Shown here: positions 18,317 through 27,125 of the stretch, piece after piece
How positions within the stretch are numbered: the first letter of the stretch is position 1
Layout of the letters: each line of letters starts with the position of its first letter
DNA from: Synechococcus sp. Cruz-7E5
GTDB lineage: Bacteria > Cyanobacteriota > Cyanobacteriia > PCC-6307 > Cyanobiaceae
Direction of reading: 5' to 3'
Assembly: GCF_024345995.1 (NCBI RefSeq)
Contig: NZ_JAGQCE010000002.1
Span: 124,001-188,000 of the forward strand
Length of the DNA stretch: 64,000 nucleotides
Notes under the pieces: generated by a model
The model's input: the letters and a program-made list of their open reading frames with translations, nothing else
What the model was told of the DNA's origin: nothing
Databases searched by the model: none
Program-made: the position numbers and the translations under genes

Positions 18317-19513
18317 TCAGGAATCCCGTTTCTTGGCCCAGGGGGGCAGGTCGATGAACACCCGGGTGCCTTCCTTGAGACCCGTGATGATCTGTGTGTT
18401 GCGACCGCTGCTCGATCCCAGGGTCACCGGCTGAAAGCGGGGCTGGTTGTCCTTGCCCACCAGCAGGACGCCCGGCCGACCTTCCTCCGTCACCACCGCC
18501 ACGGTGGGTACCAGGGTCTGTGGGGGAAGGCTGCCGGTCTGAAAGTCGATGTCGGCGGTCATGCCGATGCGCAGCAGGTTGTTGGGATCGCTGAGTGAGA
18601 GTTTCACCTCGAACGACGTGACGTTGTTGTTTTTCACCGCCCGCGGTGCCACCTGAATCACCCGTGCGGCGAATCTCTTGTCGGGGAAGGCATCCACTCG
18701 CACGCTGGCGCTCTGGCCGATGCTGATTCGGCCGATGTCGTTCTCGGGCACCTTGGCGACCACCTCCAGCCCCTGGGCCAGCTCCACCACAGAGGAGCTT
18801 GAGGCGCCGGCGTTGGCCGAGGCGGAGGTGGTGGGAGTCACGAAAGCGCCGGGGTCGGCGAAACGCTGGGTGATCACCCCATCGAAGGGGGCCCGGATCG
18901 TGAGCTCAGCGCGTTCCACAGTGCGCTGGTTGAAGCGCTTGCGGGCCACGTCCAGTGAGGCCCTGGCCGTGAGTGCACGGGTGCGGAAGGACACGATGTC
19001 GTCCTCGCTGATGGCCCCCTGCTCAAACAGCTTGAGTCGGCGTTCGTAGTCGGAGCGAGCTCGGTTCTCCTCAGCTTCCGCCAGGCGCACCTGGGCCTCC
19101 AGTTCCAGCTCACGTTGGCGCAGGTCACCGCTGTCCATCAGGGCGATGGGCTGGCCCTCGCTGACCCGGTCGCCTTCATCCACGTACAGCGACTCGAGCA
19201 CACCGCCGCGCTTGGGGCTCACGTTGACGCTGCGACCTGCCTCCAGCTCGCCGCTGGCGCTCACCACTCCCGGGAGGGTGCCGCGCTGGGCCACCACGGT
19301 GAAATCGGCCAGGTTGCTGCGTTTGGCGGCCTGGCGCTGGCGTTGCCAGATGGTCACACCGCCCACCACCACCAGCAAGGCCACGGCCCCGGCCGCCAGT
19401 CGCCGCCAGCGGCGTCGCGGAGCCAGGCCGAAAGCCCCCTCTCCAGCCGGTGTGGACACGCTGGGTGAGAGCGGAGCCTGGGGTGGCTTCGGGGCTGGGG
19501 GTTGTTCGAGCAT
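18317..19513 (-). CDS. HlyD/RND-type efflux periplasmic adaptor (membrane fusion protein)
   Basis: 398 aa. Adaptor that links an inner-membrane ABC (MacB-like) or RND pump to the outer membrane. A cytosolic Pro-rich N-terminus is followed by one anchor helix (about 49-65), a lipoyl/barrel-sandwich half (SVNVSPKRGGVLESLYVDEG), a long helical hairpin (about 140-215, AEAEENRARSDYERR...), the second lipoyl half (APFDGVITQRFADPGAF) and beta-barrel domains. A Ser/Ala-rich insert (TSASANAGASSSS) lies near residue 245. ATG 19513 sits just before the Pro-rich tail; the longer frame is antisense to ychF. No pump gene is adjacent, so the partner is elsewhere. Confidence 0.88.
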   Translation of the reverse strand: MLEQPPAPKPPQAPLSPSVSTPAGEGAFGLAPRRRWRRLAAGAVALLVVVGGVTIWQRQRQAAKRSNLADFTVVAQRGTLPGVVSASGELEAGRSVNVSPKRGGVLESLYVDEGDRVSEGQPIALMDSGDLRQRELELEAQVRLAEAEENRARSDYERRLKLFEQGAISEDDIVSFRTRALTARASLDVARKRFNQRTVERAELTIRAPFDGVITQRFADPGAFVTPTTSASANAGASSSSVVELAQGLEVVAKVPENDIGRISIGQSASVRVDAFPDKRFAARVIQVAPRAVKNNNVTSFEVKLSLSDPNNLLRIGMTADIDFQTGSLPPQTLVPTVAVVTEEGRPGVLLVGKDNQPRFQPVTLGSSSGRNTQIITGLKEGTRVFIDLPPWAKKRDS

Positions 19514-19616
19514 CCGCGTGGCGATGGCCGTGCTCCATTCACTGCGACCAGTCTTCCTGGTGTTGCTCCCAACTGTGGCCCTGCCCCCGGAGGAGCCCCC
19601 GTCTAGATTTCGCCCC

Positions 19617-20708
19617 ATGCTCAAAGCCGGAATCGTGGGGCTGCCCAACGTGGGCAAATCCACCTTGTTCAACGCCCTGGTGGCCAACGCCCAGGCCCAG
19701 GCGGCCAATTTCCCCTTCTGCACGATCGAGCCGAATGTGGGCGTCGTGGCAGTGCCTGATGCGCGTCTGCAGAGGCTTTCGGATGTGTCCAGCTCTCGCG
19801 AGATCGTCCCCACCCGGGTGGAGTTCGTCGACATCGCCGGTCTGGTGAAGGGGGCCAGTCAGGGGGAGGGCCTGGGCAACAAGTTCCTCGCCAACATCCG
19901 CGAGGTGGACGCGATCGTGCACGTGGTCCGCTGCTTCGAAGACGACGACGTCATCCACGTGTCGGGTGATGTGGATCCGGTGCGTGACGCCGAAGTGATC
20001 AATCTGGAGCTGGGCCTGGCGGATCTGGGCCAGATCGAGAAGCGCCGTGAGCGGCTGAAGAAGCAGGCGCGCACCAGCAAGGAGGCCCAGGCCGAGGATG
20101 CAGCCCTGGCGCGGATCCAGGCGGAGCTCGAGCAGGGAGGTGCCGCCCGCAACGTGGAGCTGGGGGAGGAGGAGGTGCCCATGGTGAAGCCCCTGGGGCT
20201 GCTCACCGCCAAGCCGATCATCTACGCCACCAACGTCTCGGAAGACGATCTGGCCGAGGGCAATGCCCATAGCCGAGCCGTGGAGGAGCTGGCTTTGAAG
20301 GAAGGAGCCGAGGCCGTGCGCATCTCGGCCCAGGTGGAGGCGGAACTGATTGAGCTGGGCGAGGCTGAGCGCGCTGATTACCTGGAGGGCCTGGGGGTCA
20401 GCGAGGGCGGGCTGCAGAGCCTGATCCACGCCACCTACCGCCTGCTGGGCCTGCGCACTTACTTCACCACCGGCGAGAAGGAAACCCGCGCCTGGACGAT
20501 CACCGCCGGTATGACTGCCCCCCAGGCTGCCGGTGTGATCCACACCGACTTCGAGCGGGGATTTATCCGTGCCCAGACCGTGGCCTACTCCCAGCTGGTG
20601 GAGGCCGGCTCCCTGCCGGAAGCCCGCAACCGCGGCTGGCTGCGCAGTGAGGGTAAGGATTATGTGGTCCAGGAAGGAGACGTGATGGAGTTTCTGTTCA
20701 ACGTCTGA
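19617..20708 (+). CDS. ychF: Redox-regulated ATPase YchF (Obg-like)
   Basis: 363 aa, exactly the family length. P-loop ATPase of the Obg family that binds ribosomes and responds to oxidative stress. G1 [14 protein letters not shown] at residue 7; switch region [15 protein letters not shown]3 [20 protein letters not shown]; a long coiled-coil insert (about 125-170, [17 protein letters not shown]); C-terminal TGS domain with [15 protein letters not shown] and [19 protein letters not shown] 19617 starts [10 protein letters not shown], as usual. Divergent from the HlyD-type gene, with 103 bp for promoters. Confidence 0.97.
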   Translation: MLKAGIVGLPNVGKSTLFNALVANAQAQAANFPFCTIEPNVGVVAVPDARLQRLSDVSSSREIVPTRVEFVDIAGLVKGASQGEGLGNKFLANIREVDAIVHVVRCFEDDDVIHVSGDVDPVRDAEVINLELGLADLGQIEKRRERLKKQARTSKEAQAEDAALARIQAELEQGGAARNVELGEEEVPMVKPLGLLTAKPIIYATNVSEDDLAEGNAHSRAVEELALKEGAEAVRISAQVEAELIELGEAERADYLEGLGVSEGGLQSLIHATYRLLGLRTYFTTGEKETRAWTITAGMTAPQAAGVIHTDFERGFIRAQTVAYSQLVEAGSLPEARNRGWLRSEGKDYVVQEGDVMEFLFNV

Positions 20709-20724
20709 AGAGATAAGCCTCAGC

Positions 20725-20746
20725 CTCCCGCCGCTCACAGCGGGAG
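20725..20746 (+). terminator. Hairpin after ychF (possible weak terminator)
   Basis: CTCCCGC, an eight-base loop, GCGGGAG: a perfect seven-base-pair stem 16 bases past the ychF stop. No U tract follows on the plus strand, so it could be a weak intrinsic terminator, a 3'-end stabilising hairpin or a rho-dependent site. Confidence 0.4.
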
Positions 20747-20799
20747 CATCTGAACATGGCGTGATCTCAAGAGATTGGAACTGTCATTGAGCCGACGCT

Positions 20800-21285
20800 T
20801 CAGCCAGCAGGTTGTGCCAATTTTTTCTGCAGGTTCAGGCTGGCTACTTCATATCCAGCTGTTGCATAAAGCTGCTGAGCAGTCTTGTTGGAGTTGAACA
20901 CGTGCAAGACAATAGCTGCAACCCCCTGCGCCAGGAGGGCGGCCTCTAACGCTTCCAATGTTGCTCGGGCATGCCCCTTGCGTCTGTGCTGGGGATAGAT
21001 GAATAGCTGATGAATGAATGCGATCTGCTCAGATCCTCTGCTGCCAAGGCTGACCCAGATGAAGCCGATTGCCAATTTGCTGTCGTTTTCAACGATCTCC
21101 AAAAAGATGTTGTTAGGCGTTGACAGGCCCTGGGGGAGAAGCCTTTTGATCTCGGCTTGTGCAAGTTCGAGAGATTCTGTTTTGGGCCATCGATTCAAGC
21201 CTTCGATATCGTCAAGAGAGCTCTCGATTGCTTGTTTGATGAAGCCAGAGAAGGCTTCTGCGCGCATTCTCAGAAGGCGGATCAT
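20800..21285 (-). CDS. GNAT family N-acetyltransferase
   Basis: 161 aa. Acetyl-CoA-dependent transferase fold; the substrate is not predictable. The acetyl-CoA site reads LFIYPQHRRKGHARATLEAL (about 95-114, the Q/R-x-x-G-x-G/A motif with A in the last position), preceded by strand FIWVSLGSRGSEQIAFIHQ and followed by VFNSNKTAQQLYATAGYEVA, the typical N-x-x-A-x-x-L-Y-x-x-x-G-F/Y motif. Base composition is clearly lower in G+C than the flanking genes, with runs such as TTTTTTCTG near the 3' end, so it looks recently acquired. It stands alone between ychF and an SDR gene. Confidence 0.85.
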   Translation of the reverse strand: MIRLLRMRAEAFSGFIKQAIESSLDDIEGLNRWPKTESLELAQAEIKRLLPQGLSTPNNIFLEIVENDSKLAIGFIWVSLGSRGSEQIAFIHQLFIYPQHRRKGHARATLEALEAALLAQGVAAIVLHVFNSNKTAQQLYATAGYEVASLNLQKKLAQPAG

Positions 21286-21323
21286 GGGGTGTTGGCATGG
21301 CTGTGTGGTTTCCAGGGCTCAGG

Positions 21324-22124
21324 TCACGGCTCTGGATAGTTGAAGGCCACCCCCTGCGGCAGCCACTGGCAGTGGGTGCTTGCGTCATAGACATACCAGG
21401 GGTCGGTGCGGGCGTAATCCTCCAGAGGGGTGTCCAGCAGTACCCAGGCGATGAAAGCCACGGCCAGTTCCGTGGGGATCAAGTTGGGCTGGTTCATGCG
21501 GAAGAAGGCCGCCATCTTGAAGTCGGCCGGATCGGGAGTGCGCAGGTCCGCCTGCATGTCCGTATCCACTTCCCCGGGGATGAGCTCGGCCACCGCCATG
21601 GTGGCCGGGCACTCAAGCTGCAGGGAGCGGCTCACGGAATGCAGGGCGTGTTTGCTCATGCAGTACAGAGAGAGCCCTGGGAAGGTTTCGTGGGCTGAGC
21701 GGGTGGAGAGATTCAGCACCCGGGCTGCGGGCACCATGCGCTGTGCCAAGGCCACACTCAGCCGCGCGGGGGCAATGGCCATGAGCGTCAGCGCCGCCGT
21801 CATGGCGTTGCTGGAGTGAGCCACCAGCGGACCGACCGGCGTTACCGCCCCGGCTCCATTGACCAGGGCGGCGAGGCTACGGGCGCCCAGGGCAAGCTCG
21901 ATGCCCTCGATGGCGGCCTCGATTCCGGCGGGGGTGGAAAGATCAGCTTCTACCAATTGCAGGTCGTCGTCGTGGGCCGGCAGGGTGCAGCTCCCGATCC
22001 TGCGCACCACAGCAATCACGGGCCGCCCGCGCTGGCGGAGCTGATTCACAAGCTCGAGCCCCAGGCCGCGACTGGCACCGGTGACCACGACGACGCCCGC
22101 TGGCAGTTGGTCCATCTGTGACAT
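21324..22124 (-). CDS. Short-chain dehydrogenase/reductase (SDR)
   Basis: 266 aa, classical SDR Rossmann fold using NAD(P)H. Cofactor motif VVVTGASRGLGLELVNQL (T-G-x-x-x-G-x-G) at residue 12; NGAG-type motif AALVNGAGAVTPVG (about 85-98); catalytic Ser near LNLSTRSAHETF (about 140); YCMSKHALHSVSRS holding the Y-x-x-x-K pair (about 157-161). The C-terminus carries a substrate-loop region. ATG 22124; an ATG three codons later is also possible. Substrate unknown. It borders the methyltransferase pseudogene and may belong to the same acquired islet. Confidence 0.88.
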   Translation of the reverse strand: MSQMDQLPAGVVVVTGASRGLGLELVNQLRQRGRPVIAVVRRIGSCTLPAHDDDLQLVEADLSTPAGIEAAIEGIELALGARSLAALVNGAGAVTPVGPLVAHSSNAMTAALTLMAIAPARLSVALAQRMVPAARVLNLSTRSAHETFPGLSLYCMSKHALHSVSRSLQLECPATMAVAELIPGEVDTDMQADLRTPDPADFKMAAFFRMNQPNLIPTELAVAFIAWVLLDTPLEDYARTDPWYVYDASTHCQWLPQGVAFNYPEP

Positions 22125-22169
22125 GGGAAAACATGATGGCTGGAATTCTGATCAGAGGTCAGGCTCCGC

Positions 22170-23150
22170 TTAGCCCATCAGTCTGCAGCCGGATCGAGGC
22201 TGAACCGGCCACGCTGGCCCGTACTCGGTCACTTGATCGCGATCGGCGCCGGTGTAGTCGAAGCCGCCCGGTGTTTCGATGAGCATGTTCAGACTCATCA
22301 GCAGTCCAAAAGTATTCTGGGATCGATTGTCGTCGATGATGGCCTCGTAGACCACGAGAGCACGACCATCAGGCAATGCGTTAAATGCCTTCTGGATGAG
22401 CATGCGTTTCGTGGACAGGTCCCAGTCGTGCAGGATGTGACCCATCAGAATGACATCAGCTTTGGGTAACTCCTGTTTGAAACATCACCAGGTTCAAGCC
22501 TGAGCCGAGTCGACAGGCCATGAGATGAAACGTAGTCATTATAAATCAGCGCCACCTCCGGCAAGTCAAAGCCGATACCCTCCAGATGGGGGTTGGTGAG
22601 AGCAATCTGGACGGCCAGGTCTCACTGAGCGGTGCCGACATCCACAAATGTGAGCTGTTCGTTCCATGGGAACATTCTGGCAATGGCCATGTTGGCGCCT
22701 CCGCTGATCCCGCTCATGGCAGCCAGGAACTCCATGAGGCGCGCGGGATCGGCGTAGAGGGTTTCAAATAGGGCTGGTCCTCCAGACCTGAGCTCATTCT
22801 GCGGCAGGCCCGTGCGCAGACCCTCGTTGAGATGGCCGCAGAAGGGATAGAGACGTGAGTTGGCCAACTCAAGAGTGCAGCCCATGTATGACGGCTTCCC
22901 GGGATCCAGGAAAGCGTCGGATTCGGGGGTGTTGCTGTAGATCTCTGCCTTTCGCTTCAGGAAGCCAAGGGTCACGAGGGCATCCAGAAAATCCCTGGCC
23001 GCGCGCGGGTGCAGCCCCAGGCCTTCGCGCAGGGCTTCCAACGACTGAGGCCCCCGGCCAGTTCCGTGACACACCGATCTCGATCGCGCTCATCAGGGCT
23101 TTCGAGGCCCAGAAGGCCATCCCGGTCTGCAGGATTATTTCAGGGTTCAC
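22170..23150 (-). pseudogene. Decayed O-methyltransferase-type gene (three frameshifts and a nonsense codon)
   Basis: Pieces of one methyltransferase of the plant-type O-MT / CrtF-like fold lie in order in different frames. The N-terminal piece (MNPEIILQTGMAFWASKALM) ends in SAIEIGV; the next piece has [20 protein letters not shown], ending in ...[17 protein letters not shown]. The SAM-region piece after that reads DLAVQIALTNPHLEGIGFDL, and the C-terminal piece begins with [16 protein letters not shown]. One base seems missing near 23068 and near 23049, a TGA (22622-22624) interrupts V-G-T-A-Q-(G)-D where GGA would restore Gly, and another base is missing at 22478/22479. The last 26 residues (after FDYTGAD) look unlike the family. 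Inactive unless these are assembly errors. Lower GC and an isolated setting suggest an acquired, decaying gene. Confidence 0.85.
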
Positions 23151-23202
23151 GGCTGGTGCATGGATGTCTGGTTGTCTGACTCGCTCACTCTGAATGCAGG
23201 GC

Positions 23203-23934
23203 TCAGGACCAGTCCAGAGCGGGAAGTCCTCGGAAGGCCTGGCGTACGCCTGTGCTCCAGCCTGTGCTCAGGGCTGAGAAGTATGGGTCGCCCTCGAGGA
23301 AGCGGCGCCTGTGGCGAATGGCCAGGCTGTCGCGCTCGTACCAGATCAGGTCGATCGGCATGCCCACCGACAGATTGCTGCGCATGGTGGAATCAAAGGA
23401 CACCAGTACGCACTTGGTGGCGTCGGCCAATGTCGTGGCTGGGGTGATCACACGGTCGATGATCGGCTTGCCGTATTTCGCTTCGCCGGTCTGCAGGAAG
23501 GGTGTGTCCTCGCCAGCCTCGATGAAGTTGCCTTCGGCGTAGATGCGGAACAGCCGCGGGGCTTCTCCCCTGATCTGGCCGCCCAGAATGAAGGAGGCGT
23601 TGAATTTCAGTGCACTGCCCTCCAGGAAGGGGGCATCGCGATGTTCGATGTCGCGCATCGCATCCGACACCAGCATGGCCACATCGAACAGGGTCTGGGC
23701 GGTCCACAGGGTGGAGCTGCCGTCGTTGCGATTGGCACGCTGTTGCAGCAGGCTCACCACCGCCTGGGTGCCGGCCAGGCTGCCGGAACTGAGCAGAACG
23801 ATCACCCGATCACCTGGCCGCTCAAAGGTGGTCATCTTGCAGAACCTGGCGAAATCATCGACGCCGGCATTGGTACGCGAATCGGAGGCCATCACCAGAC
23901 CCTCCTGCAGCAGCATGCCCACGCAATACGTCAC
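23203..23934 (-). CDS. Anbu (ancestral proteasome beta-subunit-like) peptidase
   Basis: 243 aa. Proteasome/HslV-fold N-terminal-nucleophile protein. The start is taken as GTG 23934 giving (M)TYCVGMLLQEGLVMASDSRT, so Thr2 becomes Thr1 after Met removal, as in Anbu. DSRTNAGVDD, VIVLLSSGSLAGTQAV (about 50-65) and LVSFDSTMRSNLSVGMPIDL (about 185-205) are family segments. Length fits. The upstream frame with basic residues is not conserved and is rejected. Anbu is usually clustered with an alpha-E protein, ATP-grasp and transglutaminase genes; none of these is next to it here. Divergent from the small gene at 24047, 112 bp apart. Confidence 0.9.
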   Translation of the reverse strand: MTYCVGMLLQEGLVMASDSRTNAGVDDFARFCKMTTFERPGDRVIVLLSSGSLAGTQAVVSLLQQRANRNDGSSTLWTAQTLFDVAMLVSDAMRDIEHRDAPFLEGSALKFNASFILGGQIRGEAPRLFRIYAEGNFIEAGEDTPFLQTGEAKYGKPIIDRVITPATTLADATKCVLVSFDSTMRSNLSVGMPIDLIWYERDSLAIRHRRRFLEGDPYFSALSTGWSTGVRQAFRGLPALDWS

Positions 23935-24046
23935 AGTCGGATTTTTCGCTTTGGCGGCTCCATTTTTACGGCGGACCCGCTCCAGCGTCTGTCCCGGCGG
24001 TGCCCCCGCTGAGGGGGGACAATTGAACCAGCTGCAGTGGCCGGTG

Positions 24047-24277
24047 ATGCCCACATCCCAGACGTCTCCCGCCAACGATCCGGAAGCGCCAATCGATCCG
24101 GCCGCTCCCGCCGATCACCCCCACAACTTCGAGGTTCAGAAGGAACTGCACCAGCGGATCCGTAACGACCCCGACTACGACGACTGGGAATACGGCACCG
24201 AGCCGCTCCCCCATGAGTCGGAAGCCTGGATCCGTGCCCAGCAGGCCAATGCCAACGCCCAGGTCGAGGGCCCCTGA
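24047..24277 (+). CDS. Small conserved-looking hypothetical protein
   Basis: 76 aa, acidic, no membrane segment. Begins MPTSQTSPANDPEAP, a disordered Pro/Ala/Asp-rich leader, then NFEVQKELHQRIRNDPDYDD and WEYGTEPLPHESEAWIRAQQ. The second half looks folded or at least conserved-like. I do not recognise a named family. ATG 24047 was chosen as the first ATG after the divergent gap; an upstream frame is antisense to Anbu. Ends 14 bp before the convergent MFS gene. Confidence 0.6.
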   Translation: MPTSQTSPANDPEAPIDPAAPADHPHNFEVQKELHQRIRNDPDYDDWEYGTEPLPHESEAWIRAQQANANAQVEGP

Positions 24278-24291
24278 GGGCGGGCCATCGC

Positions 24292-25542
24292 TCAGGGGCC
24301 TGCTTGGATCCGCCGCTGACCGGGGTGGGGATGGAAGCGGTTCAGCTCCCCCACCAGCAGCAGACCCAGCAGGCTCAGCATCGTCATCATCAGCCAGAGG
24401 CCGGCTCCGTGCCGTTGGTTTTCCAGCAGCCAGCCCCCCACCAGGGGAGCCACGAACGAGCTGATCGCGAAGCACTGGGAGAACAGGGCCAGAGCCATCC
24501 CCTGGTGCGTTGCCGGAGTGATTTCGATCACTGCTTCACTGGCGGTGGGAAGAAAGGCCGCCGCCGCTGCCGCCAGGGGCACCTGGGCCAGCACCAGCAG
24601 GGGCAGGCTCTGCCAGCCCAGGGCTGAGAGGGCCAGCAGCAGGCTGCCGAGCGCAAAGCCCAGCAGGCTCCAGCCCAGCCCAAAGGCCACCGGCCGCTCC
24701 GACAGCCAGCGCCCCAGGGGCCACTGGAACAGCAGCAGCAAGCTGAGCTGCAGGCCCAGCAGCAGGGCCCCGAGGCTCTCGCTCAGCGGTGCCCGCTCCA
24801 GCCCACCCCGCACCAGATCCAGCGGCAAGGCGCTCTGCAGGAGCGACACCATGGCCGTGGCCAGCAGAGTCACCCCCAGCAGGGGCAGCAGGGGCTTCAC
24901 CCACTGGCGCCAGGCAAGCCGGCGATCCCCGTCGCTGGTGGCGGCTGCCACGGCCAGAGGTGAGCGCAGCAGCAGGGTGATCACCACCACCATGCAGGCG
25001 ATGTCCACCAGATAGATGCCGCGCAGGTGTCGGCTGCTCGCCAGCAGGGCTCCCAGCAGCACCCCCAGGGCCACGCCCAGGGCGTCACCGGTTCTGACCA
25101 GCGCATAGGCACGGCTGCTGGGCAGGGGCGGCGCACTCAGGGGCACCGCCAGCTCGATCGCCGGCCAGTAGATCCCCATCGCTGTGCCCAGCAGCACCTG
25201 CCCCAGCACGAAGGCGGCGAAGGTTTCCGCGTTGAACAGCTGGCTGTCGGCCAGCACTGAGATCAGTGCCGCCAGTAGCACCGGCCGGGTGGTGCTGAGG
25301 CCATGGTCGAGCCACCAGCCGCTCAGCAGCCGCCCCAGGGTGCCGGCCAGTGCCGCGGCGGCCAGGCCCTGACCCACCTCCAGGGCCGAGAACTGAGCCT
25401 GGTGGAACACCACCGGGGTGAGATAGAGAATCCCCCCAGCCCCGAAGCTGCCCACCAGGCGGATCACGGTCAGTTCGCGCAGCGGCGCGGGAAACTGGAG
25501 CCACCAGATTGTTTGGCTTGCTCCTGCCTGCGGCTCAGTCAC
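24292..25542 (-). CDS. Major facilitator superfamily transporter
   Basis: About 416 aa with twelve hydrophobic segments. The N-terminus WWLQFPAPLRELTVIRLVGS leads into TM1; the TM2-TM3 loop holds GTLGRLLSGWWLDHG, the MFS motif A region (G-x-x-x-D-x-x-x...). A central cytosolic loop (about 195-215, SDGDRRLAWRQWVK) splits two six-helix halves. The C-terminal half includes ATHQGMALALFSQCFAISSF. Substrate cannot be inferred; it resembles cyanobacterial drug/sugar efflux-type MFS. GTG 25542 starts the protein before WWLQFP; a GTG at 25566 is also open. Either start overlaps the 5' end of the divergent hydrolase gene by 34 bp or more. Confidence 0.85.
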   Translation of the reverse strand: MTEPQAGASQTIWWLQFPAPLRELTVIRLVGSFGAGGILYLTPVVFHQAQFSALEVGQGLAAAALAGTLGRLLSGWWLDHGLSTTRPVLLAALISVLADSQLFNAETFAAFVLGQVLLGTAMGIYWPAIELAVPLSAPPLPSSRAYALVRTGDALGVALGVLLGALLASSRHLRGIYLVDIACMVVVITLLLRSPLAVAAATSDGDRRLAWRQWVKPLLPLLGVTLLATAMVSLLQSALPLDLVRGGLERAPLSESLGALLLGLQLSLLLLFQWPLGRWLSERPVAFGLGWSLLGFALGSLLLALSALGWQSLPLLVLAQVPLAAAAAAFLPTASEAVIEITPATHQGMALALFSQCFAISSFVAPLVGGWLLENQRHGAGLWLMMTMLSLLGLLLVGELNRFHPHPGQRRIQAGP

Positions 25543-27116
25543 AACACGTTCGCCGGGGGCTGGCACTCCTGACCAGTCTGCTGGTGGGCTCGGTGACGCC
25601 GCTGCTGGCAGCTTCGGCTCGGGCCGCCGACCGGCTGGATGTGCAGCTCGATGGCCTCTCGCTGCCCCTCGACCTGCACCAGCTCGATGCCTGGAGCCGG
25701 GACCCGAAGGGCAGCCGTAATGAGCTGGCTATCTGGTTCGAGCTGCTCGACGAACGCAGTCGCGACGATCTGGTGTCATTGCTGCGGGCGCCCCTGCTGC
25801 CTGACCGGGGCTTCGCTCTGCAGCTGCTGCAGAGCTGGGCTGGCCGCCAGGTGCTGCAGGAGGTGGGGGAACTGTTCGCCGGAGGAAAGCCCGGGAGCGG
25901 TGTGCTGTTGCTCACCACTCTGCGGGAGCGCCTGCAGCGGCCTGAGCCGATTCGGTTCGTGGAACTGCTGCTGGCGGTGCCCACGCCCCAGCTCACCCTC
26001 GATCTCGATGGTCTGCTGCAGCTCGCGGGTCTCTGGCGGCAGCAGCTGGAGGAGCAGACTCTGGCGCTGGAGAGATTGCGGGACCTGCCGCTGAGCTTCC
26101 GGGAGGATTCAGGGACCAGGGGACGGCTCTCGGCGATTCAGCCTGACCTCAGGCCCAGATCCATCGCCCTGAAGGTGGCCCACCGGTCAGCCCCGCTGGA
26201 GCTGGAACTCTGGCCGGCCGTGGCGCCCCGCCAGGGCTCATGGGTGGTGCTGATGCCGGGACTGGGGGGCAGCAGTGCCCAGCTCGGCTGGATGGCCCAG
26301 GGCCTGGCAGCCCGGGGCTGGCCGGTGGTGCTGATCGAACACCCAGGCAGCAACGAGACGGCGGTGCGCCAGATGCTCGATGGCCAGCGCCCCCCGCCCG
26401 GAGCTGAAACCCTGCCTGATCGTCTGGCCGATGTGGAGGCGGTCCTGGCGGCGGAACGGCAGGGGCAGATTCCCCGGCTTGGCCACTCGGTGGTGCTGAT
26501 GGGCCACTCCCTGGGGGGGCTTTCGGCGCTGCTGGCGGCCGGTCTGCGCCCGCTCCCGGGCCTGGCCCGCCGCTGCGACCGGGCTCTGGATGTGATCCCC
26601 CTGATCAACATTTCAAGGTTGCTGCAATGTCAGCTTCAGGAGGTGCCCCTGCCTGAGCCGGCGAGCGGCCAGCCGAGAACCCTGGCTGCCGTGGTGAGCC
26701 TGAACGGCTTCGGCAGCCTGCTCTGGCCTGCCCGTGGTCTGGAGCGCCTCAAGGCCCCGCTGCTGATCACAGGCGGCGGGCTGGATCTGGTCACCCCGCC
26801 GGTGAGCGAGCAGCTGGCACTGTTCCTGCAGCACCCGGATCCACGCAGCCGTCTGGTGATGGTGGAGGGCGGCAGCCACTTTTCCGTGGTGCGCGTCAAG
26901 GAGCATGAGCAGGCGCTCTGGCGGCTCGGTGATGGCCTGGTGGGAGTGGAGCCGGTGCGGGTGCAGGAGCTGCTGCTCAGCCTCACCACCGAGTTCCTGA
27001 CGTCGGTGGATACGGCCATGACGATGGCCCCGCAGCGCCGCAGCCGCGATGGTGTGACGGCCTATGTGCTCGACGGCCGCAATGCCCGGCGCTGGCGTGA
27101 CCGCATCGGCCGCTGA
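25509..27116 (+). CDS. Secreted alpha/beta hydrolase with DUF1400 N-terminal domain
   Basis: About 535 aa. An N-terminal signal-like region (VRRGLALLTSLLVGSVTPLL, then ASARAADRLDV) precedes a DUF1400 domain (about 40-190; LDVQLDGLSLPLDLHQLDAW and a LLxxLL-rich helical body). An alpha/beta hydrolase domain follows from about 215. The nucleophile elbow is VVLMGHSLGGLSALLAAG (G-H-S-L-G, about 325), with LLITGGGLDLVTPP (acid-loop region, about 420) and VEGGSHFSVV (catalytic His, about 457). No ATG at the 5' end; TTG 25509 or 25518 are candidates. Role unknown: possibly a periplasmic lipase/esterase. Its start overlaps the MFS gene on the other strand. Confidence 0.83.
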   Translation: MFGLLLPAAQSQHVRRGLALLTSLLVGSVTPLLAASARAADRLDVQLDGLSLPLDLHQLDAWSRDPKGSRNELAIWFELLDERSRDDLVSLLRAPLLPDRGFALQLLQSWAGRQVLQEVGELFAGGKPGSGVLLLTTLRERLQRPEPIRFVELLLAVPTPQLTLDLDGLLQLAGLWRQQLEEQTLALERLRDLPLSFREDSGTRGRLSAIQPDLRPRSIALKVAHRSAPLELELWPAVAPRQGSWVVLMPGLGGSSAQLGWMAQGLAARGWPVVLIEHPGSNETAVRQMLDGQRPPPGAETLPDRLADVEAVLAAERQGQIPRLGHSVVLMGHSLGGLSALLAAGLRPLPGLARRCDRALDVIPLINISRLLQCQLQEVPLPEPASGQPRTLAAVVSLNGFGSLLWPARGLERLKAPLLITGGGLDLVTPPVSEQLALFLQHPDPRSRLVMVEGGSHFSVVRVKEHEQALWRLGDGLVGVEPVRVQELLLSLTTEFLTSVDTAMTMAPQRRSRDGVTAYVLDGRNARRWRDRIGR

Positions 27117-27125
27117 AGGCGTGGC

